Assembly: GCA_030613445.1 (NCBI GenBank)
Contig: JAUWLY010000086.1
Span: 1-9,713 of the forward strand
Source of the DNA: Candidatus Stahliibacteriota bacterium
GTDB lineage: Bacteria > Hydrothermota > Tepidihabitantia > SM23-42
Length of the DNA: 9,713 nt
Reading direction: 5' to 3'
Each line of letters starts with the position of its first letter. Position 1 is the stretch's first letter. The notes under the pieces are model-generated. The model saw nothing but the letters and a program-made list of their open reading frames with translations. It was not told the origin of the DNA and made no database searches. The translations under genes and the position numbers were made by a program. Positions 7,181 to 9,713 of the stretch are shown here, one piece after another.

Positions 7181-7544
7181 TATCGTAATCCACCTGCGGA
7201 GCATCTCCCCAGAGTCTGCTCAAACCGTAGAATTGTCTTGTCTCTTCCATGAAAATGTGAACGATCACATCAATGTAGTCCAGCAGAATCCAATTTCCAG
7301 ATTCAAACCCCTCAACATGGACCGGTTTCTCATTTTCGATAAGTGATTCAGCTATTGTTCGATTGTGAATATCTGATAATCCAGTACAGATCACAAAGTA
7401 GTCGGTAATTGGTGATATCCCCCTTAAATCAAATATCACGATATCATATCCTTTCTTTTCATCAATTGACTTTGCCAGGTATCTGATTAGCTCTTTTGTT
7501 GGCGAAATTTCGGTAGGGACTGTCTCAGAACTCTTCTTCGACAT
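7173..7544 (-). CDS. rsfS: Ribosomal silencing factor RsfS
   Basis: RsfS binds ribosomal protein uL14 on the large subunit and blocks joining with the small subunit, lowering translation in starvation. With the ATG at 7544 the protein has 123 residues, close to the usual 105-120. The complete family core is present: YDIVIFDLRGISPITDYFV (33-51), CTGLSDIHNRTIAESL (53-68), and then NWILLDYIDVIVHIF and RQFYGLSRLWGDAP. An upstream in-frame TTG at 7574 would lengthen the overlap with the LytR_C gene to 50 bases and has no Shine-Dalgarno, so I prefer the ATG, although it too has only a weak ribosome-binding site. Overlap with the LytR_C gene is 20 bases, and with argS 8 bases. LytR_C next to rsfS is a commonly seen arrangement. 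Confidence 0.92.
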   Translation of the reverse strand: MSKKSSETVPTEISPTKELIRYLAKSIDEKKGYDIVIFDLRGISPITDYFVICTGLSDIHNRTIAESLIENEKPVHVEGFESGNWILLDYIDVIVHIFMEETRQFYGLSRLWGDAPQVDYDSD

Positions 7545-7977
7545 CGGCGAAAATCTTTTTGTAGTCCTTTCCAATGATTAGTGTAATCTCAATATAAAGC
7601 GCAGGATCAACATCTTTATCGATATTCTGGCAACCTATTTGTTTGGCGAAATAGTTTGCGTTCACCATCTTCTCGTTACTTCTTTCCATTACCACCGTTT
7701 CCTCAAAATCCTGGTTCTTGGTATTACCGACTTGAACGACGTTAAATCCCTTTTTCCTGAGGATATTTGTTACTTTGATAGCTAATCTATCGACACCACA
7801 ACCATTAAGAACTTCAACTCTCATATTGGCATTTTTTTTGTATATTTCCTGTGGATCTGTTTTCGTAAGCATGAGCACCAAGGAAACAAGGAAAATACCT
7901 AACAACACGATCAATACGTAGATGATAATCTTTCCGGTATGTGCTTGTCTTATTTTGGTGCTCGGTTTATCTGACAT
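7525..7977 (-). CDS. Membrane-anchored LytR_C domain protein
   Basis: This 150-residue protein has a short basic cytoplasmic N-terminus, one membrane-spanning helix (about 17-38) and an extracytoplasmic LytR C-terminal domain (about 52-140; PF13399 type). Characteristic segments are VEVLNGCGVDRLA (54-66), ILRKKGFNVVQVGN (72-85), the ERSNEKMVNANYFAKQIG stretch (98-115) and ITLIIGKDYKKIF (131-143). The domain often sits behind LytR-CpsA-Psr ligases, but here the LCP catalytic domain is absent, so it is a stand-alone accessory protein. A link to cell-wall or envelope assembly is inferred from the domain and the upstream glmU-like gene; no biochemical activity can be assigned. The ATG overlaps the end of the glmU-like gene by 11 bases and has no clear Shine-Dalgarno, so translation is probably coupled. 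Confidence 0.83.
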   Translation of the reverse strand: MSDKPSTKIRQAHTGKIIIYVLIVLLGIFLVSLVLMLTKTDPQEIYKKNANMRVEVLNGCGVDRLAIKVTNILRKKGFNVVQVGNTKNQDFEETVVMERSNEKMVNANYFAKQIGCQNIDKDVDPALYIEITLIIGKDYKKIFADVEEEF

Positions 7978-8899
7978 TGAGTTTTACTGCTCGCTTCTTG
8001 CCGTCGACAATCCACGCGAAAGGTCCTACTGTTGTACAATCCTTGATTTTGGTTTTACCTTCGATCAGCGTGTGCGGTCTGATATTGACGAATTTCCCAA
8101 CTTTAACGGAAAGGTCGATGTCTGTACTTGTTGGGTCTTCAATGCTGACCCCTTGGGACATGAGTTCATTGAACCATCTCGTCTTAATAATCTGACGTGC
8201 ACGAGTTAGATCTGCTTGAGAATTGATTCCCATCATTTCATCTTCGTCAAATATTCTAAATCTAACGATTCTCTTTTTTTGATTGTACAATTCTTTTACG
8301 ATGTCAGTTAAGTAGAGTTCACCCTGCTGGTTCTGAGGCTTGATATTGTCCAGAGCGTTGAGAATCATTTGTTTGTTTCCATAGTATGCGCCTACATTGA
8401 TTTCGTTGATCCCTTGCTGTTTGGGCGTTGCATCAGTATCTTCAATAATCCCTGATACCCGACCGCGTTTGTCCTTTAATATCCGACCGTAACCAAAGGG
8501 CTTTTTCATAAGACACGTCAGGATTGACAAATGGACTTTTCTCTGTTGATGGTAATTGATGAGTCCTCTAAGAGTATGTTCACTCAATAGAGGAATGTCA
8601 CCATTCAGGATGAGAACATTTGTACATGTAGCGATCTCAATGCCTTTTCTTGCAGCATCACCTGTACCCAAAGGTATTGGTTGAACGGCGTATCTTACTG
8701 TCTTACCAAGTTCTTTCTTGATGCTTTTCGTATTCTTCCCGATAACAACAATGATCTCCTCACATTCTATCGCATTCACCTTGACGATTATAAAAGAAAT
8801 CAGCGGTCTACCGAGAATTCTATGCAGGACCTTAGGTGTTTTTGAATACATGCGTTTACCAATACCAGCGCCTAATATTATTACACTAAATCTTTTCAT
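7967..8899 (-). CDS. glmU: GlmU-type N-acetylglucosamine-1-phosphate uridyltransferase, acetyltransferase half absent
   Basis: The predicted reaction is GlcNAc-1-phosphate plus UTP to UDP-GlcNAc, the precursor of peptidoglycan and surface glycans. The 310-residue protein keeps the nucleotidyltransferase domain: LGAGIGKRM (9-17; usually LAAGxGTRM), PKVLH (22-26), QPIPLGTGDA (73-82), NGDIPL with the metal-binding Asp101, FGYGRI (135-140), EDTDA (153-157), EINVG (166-170), QGELYLTDIV (192-201) and GINSQADL (224-231). After DPTSTDIDL only two or three imperfect left-handed beta-helix turns remain, and it stops at residue 310, where full GlmU has about 450. So glucosamine-1-phosphate acetylation must come from another gene. 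I chose the ATG at 8899 over the GTG at 8926 because the latter falls at the predicted transcription start. The AGGA before the ATG is unusually close (2 bases). Confidence 0.85.
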   Translation of the reverse strand: MKRFSVIILGAGIGKRMYSKTPKVLHRILGRPLISFIIVKVNAIECEEIIVVIGKNTKSIKKELGKTVRYAVQPIPLGTGDAARKGIEIATCTNVLILNGDIPLLSEHTLRGLINYHQQRKVHLSILTCLMKKPFGYGRILKDKRGRVSGIIEDTDATPKQQGINEINVGAYYGNKQMILNALDNIKPQNQQGELYLTDIVKELYNQKKRIVRFRIFDEDEMMGINSQADLTRARQIIKTRWFNELMSQGVSIEDPTSTDIDLSVKVGKFVNIRPHTLIEGKTKIKDCTTVGPFAWIVDGKKRAVKLNVR

Positions 8900-8931
8900 C
8901 GTCCTGAATTTCTTGCGCGTGGACACAGGTA

Positions 8932-8959
8932 ACTATAATCAAATATGAATATCTGTCAA
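8932..8959 (-). promoter_or_regulatory. Sigma70-like promoter upstream of the glmU-like gene
   Basis: On the minus strand, TTGACA (8959-8954) is a perfect -35 box. It is followed by 16 bases and TATAGT (8937-8932), five of six matches to the -10 consensus. Transcription would start near 8925, leaving a leader of about 26 bases before the ATG at 8899. It lies in the only real gap (74 bases) between the sufS pair and the glmU-lytR_C-rsfS-argS cluster, so it plausibly drives that cluster. Confidence 0.6.
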
Positions 8960-8973
8960 TACATCGAGTTGTT

Positions 8974-9246
8974 TTATTTCCATAGTTTGATGATTTTCTT
9001 GACTATTGCATGTGCCCGTTGTTCACATCCTGCGGGGATATTCTCGATGAGCATCCGGCCGGAAACAAATACGGTTACATCACAATCGTCAAAAGTAATA
9101 ACGACGAATTTCGTATGTCGATTTTTTATTATTAAACCCTGCCAATCTCCAGGCATTTTGTCGAATGGTTGAGCAGGAAAGATGTGAAAATACTCTTTTC
9201 CTGCAAGGCTGCATATTTTTATTAGACGGTATTGGAAATCAGGCAT
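8974..9246 (-). CDS. Small protein, possible TBP-like half-repeat
   Basis: I do not recognise this 90-residue protein with certainty. It has no signal peptide or membrane segment. The C-terminal half predicts as strand-strand-strand-helix: WQGLIIKN (34-41), FVVITF (47-52), CDVTVFVSGRMLIENI (55-70), then the helix CEQRAHAIVKKIIKLW. The hydrophobic-SGR/K-hydrophobic pattern followed by an amphipathic helix resembles one repeat of the TATA-binding-protein fold, where archaeal and eukaryotic proteins show an IFSSGKM-type strand. TBP-like domains are known in some bacterial proteins, so this is possible but unproven. It starts inside the end of the cysteine desulfurase gene (8-base overlap), with AAAGGA about 11 bases upstream of the ATG. 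It is therefore almost certainly co-expressed with it and may serve the same sulfur or Fe-S pathway. The stop precedes the promoter region of the next cluster. Confidence 0.7.
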   Translation of the reverse strand: MPDFQYRLIKICSLAGKEYFHIFPAQPFDKMPGDWQGLIIKNRHTKFVVITFDDCDVTVFVSGRMLIENIPAGCEQRAHAIVKKIIKLWK

Positions 9247-9713
9247 TTTTCACGATATCCTTTAGTATATCAATTAAAATATCAACTTCTTGAGGGGTAT
9301 TGTAGAGATAGAGCGAAACCCTGGCTGTACCATCTAGTTCCTTCAGGATATAACGATTGAGTAGAAACGCACAATGGAATCCAGAGCGTATCGCTATCTT
9401 ACCGAGTTCATCGAGGATAATCGCAATTCGATGGGCGGGGACGCCTTTGATCGTAAAAGACACAACGCCGGATCGTTTGTTCATGTCATCAGGTCCATAT
9501 ATTTTGACTTGATCGAATGTGCGAAGTTTGTCTATTAGATAACCGATGAGTTCTAACTCATGTTTCCTTATCTGGTCCATGCCAATATCAGTAAGGTAAT
9601 CAACTGCAGCACCAAGACCAATACCACCAGCAACATTTGGCGTACCAGCTTCGAATATTGAATATCCCGTCGTATAGGTTATTTTATCGAGCGTAAGATC
9701 GGTAGCTGAACCT
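9239..9713 (-). CDS. sufS: SufS-type cysteine desulfurase / class V aminotransferase (5' partial)
   Basis: Only the C-terminal 158 residues lie in the window; the PLP-binding lysine and N-terminus are beyond base 9713. Upstream of the methionine codon at 9580 the frame stays open and continues the family match, starting GSATDLTLDK and including IFEAGTPNVAGGIGLGAAVDYL, so that methionine is internal. KIYGPDDMNKRSGVVSFTIKG, the catalytic-cysteine loop IRSGFHCAFLL and the final TARVSLYLYNTPQEVDILI segment follow. The His-Cys-Ala loop places the active-site cysteine in the short-loop SufS/CsdA (group II) class, which supplies persulfide sulfur for Fe-S clusters or other thio-cofactors. A related family of uncharacterised cysteine desulfurase-like enzymes has similar motifs, so the exact partner is unsure. 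No SufU, SufE or IscU gene lies downstream; instead a 90-residue unknown overlaps its stop by 8 bases. Confidence 0.88.
   Translation of the reverse strand, partial: GSATDLTLDKITYTTGYSIFEAGTPNVAGGIGLGAAVDYLTDIGMDQIRKHELELIGYLIDKLRTFDQVKIYGPDDMNKRSGVVSFTIKGVPAHRIAIILDELGKIAIRSGFHCAFLLNRYILKELDGTARVSLYLYNTPQEVDILIDILKDIVKNA

Noticed and set aside
7700..7722. A CCAAGAACCAGG-like stretch (minus strand) inside the LytR_C gene, resembling the heptad repeat.
   Set aside because: Only one and a half units, encoding an ordinary part of the domain; a chance match is the simplest explanation.
8900..8926. Upstream GTG start for the glmU-like gene (nine extra residues).
   Set aside because: It lies at the predicted transcription start, has no Shine-Dalgarno, and the family begins with the MKRFSVIILG-type strand encoded from 8899.

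Overview
The window (about 40% G+C by eye) looks like an ordinary chromosomal segment of an uncultivated bacterium. The best hint of identity is the first gene: an FG-GAP propeller protein ending in a FlgD-like C-terminal sorting domain, of the kind used with type IX-like secretion. Low-complexity short tandem repeats and compact, overlapping housekeeping genes fit candidate phylum WOR-3 (Stahlbacteria) or a neighbour in the FCB/Hydrothermae sphere. This assignment is inference, not proof. I see no phage, plasmid, transposase, CRISPR array or RNA gene.

Layout. Positions 3-1664 (+) hold the 3' part of a large secreted protein. It has the tail of a fibronectin-III-like domain, eight FG-GAP/VCBS-like calcium-loop repeats and a sorting domain. 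It converges on everything else, which is all on the minus strand. Read in transcription order (high to low coordinates), the minus strand has three blocks. (1) 9713-8974: the C-terminal part of a SufS-type cysteine desulfurase, overlapped by a 90-residue unknown protein with a possible TBP-like half-repeat. (2) 8959-5600: a sigma70-like promoter, then a GlmU-type uridyltransferase lacking the acetyltransferase half, a membrane-anchored LytR_C protein, the ribosome silencing factor RsfS and arginyl-tRNA synthetase. These genes all overlap their neighbours by 8-20 bases. (3) 5502-1680: a PTS EIIA protein, a short C4 zinc-ribbon protein and two GT39-type membrane glycosyltransferases. These are separated by at most 4 bases or overlap. 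Blocks 2 and 3 are separated by a striking 64-base head-to-head array of CCAAGNN heptads.

Functionally, block 2 joins cell-envelope precursor synthesis (UDP-GlcNAc) to translation (RsfS, ArgS). Block 3 couples a phosphotransfer regulator and a nucleic-acid-binding-type zinc ribbon to two lipid-linked-sugar transferases, which suggests surface glycan modification. The most notable observations are an ArgS whose HIGH signature is replaced by NIVS while KMSK is intact, the heptad palindrome, an 8-base periodic repeat embedded in the coding sequence of the sorting domain, the TBP-like small protein beside the cysteine desulfurase, and the one-domain GlmU. I found no clear new multi-gene defence or mobile system.
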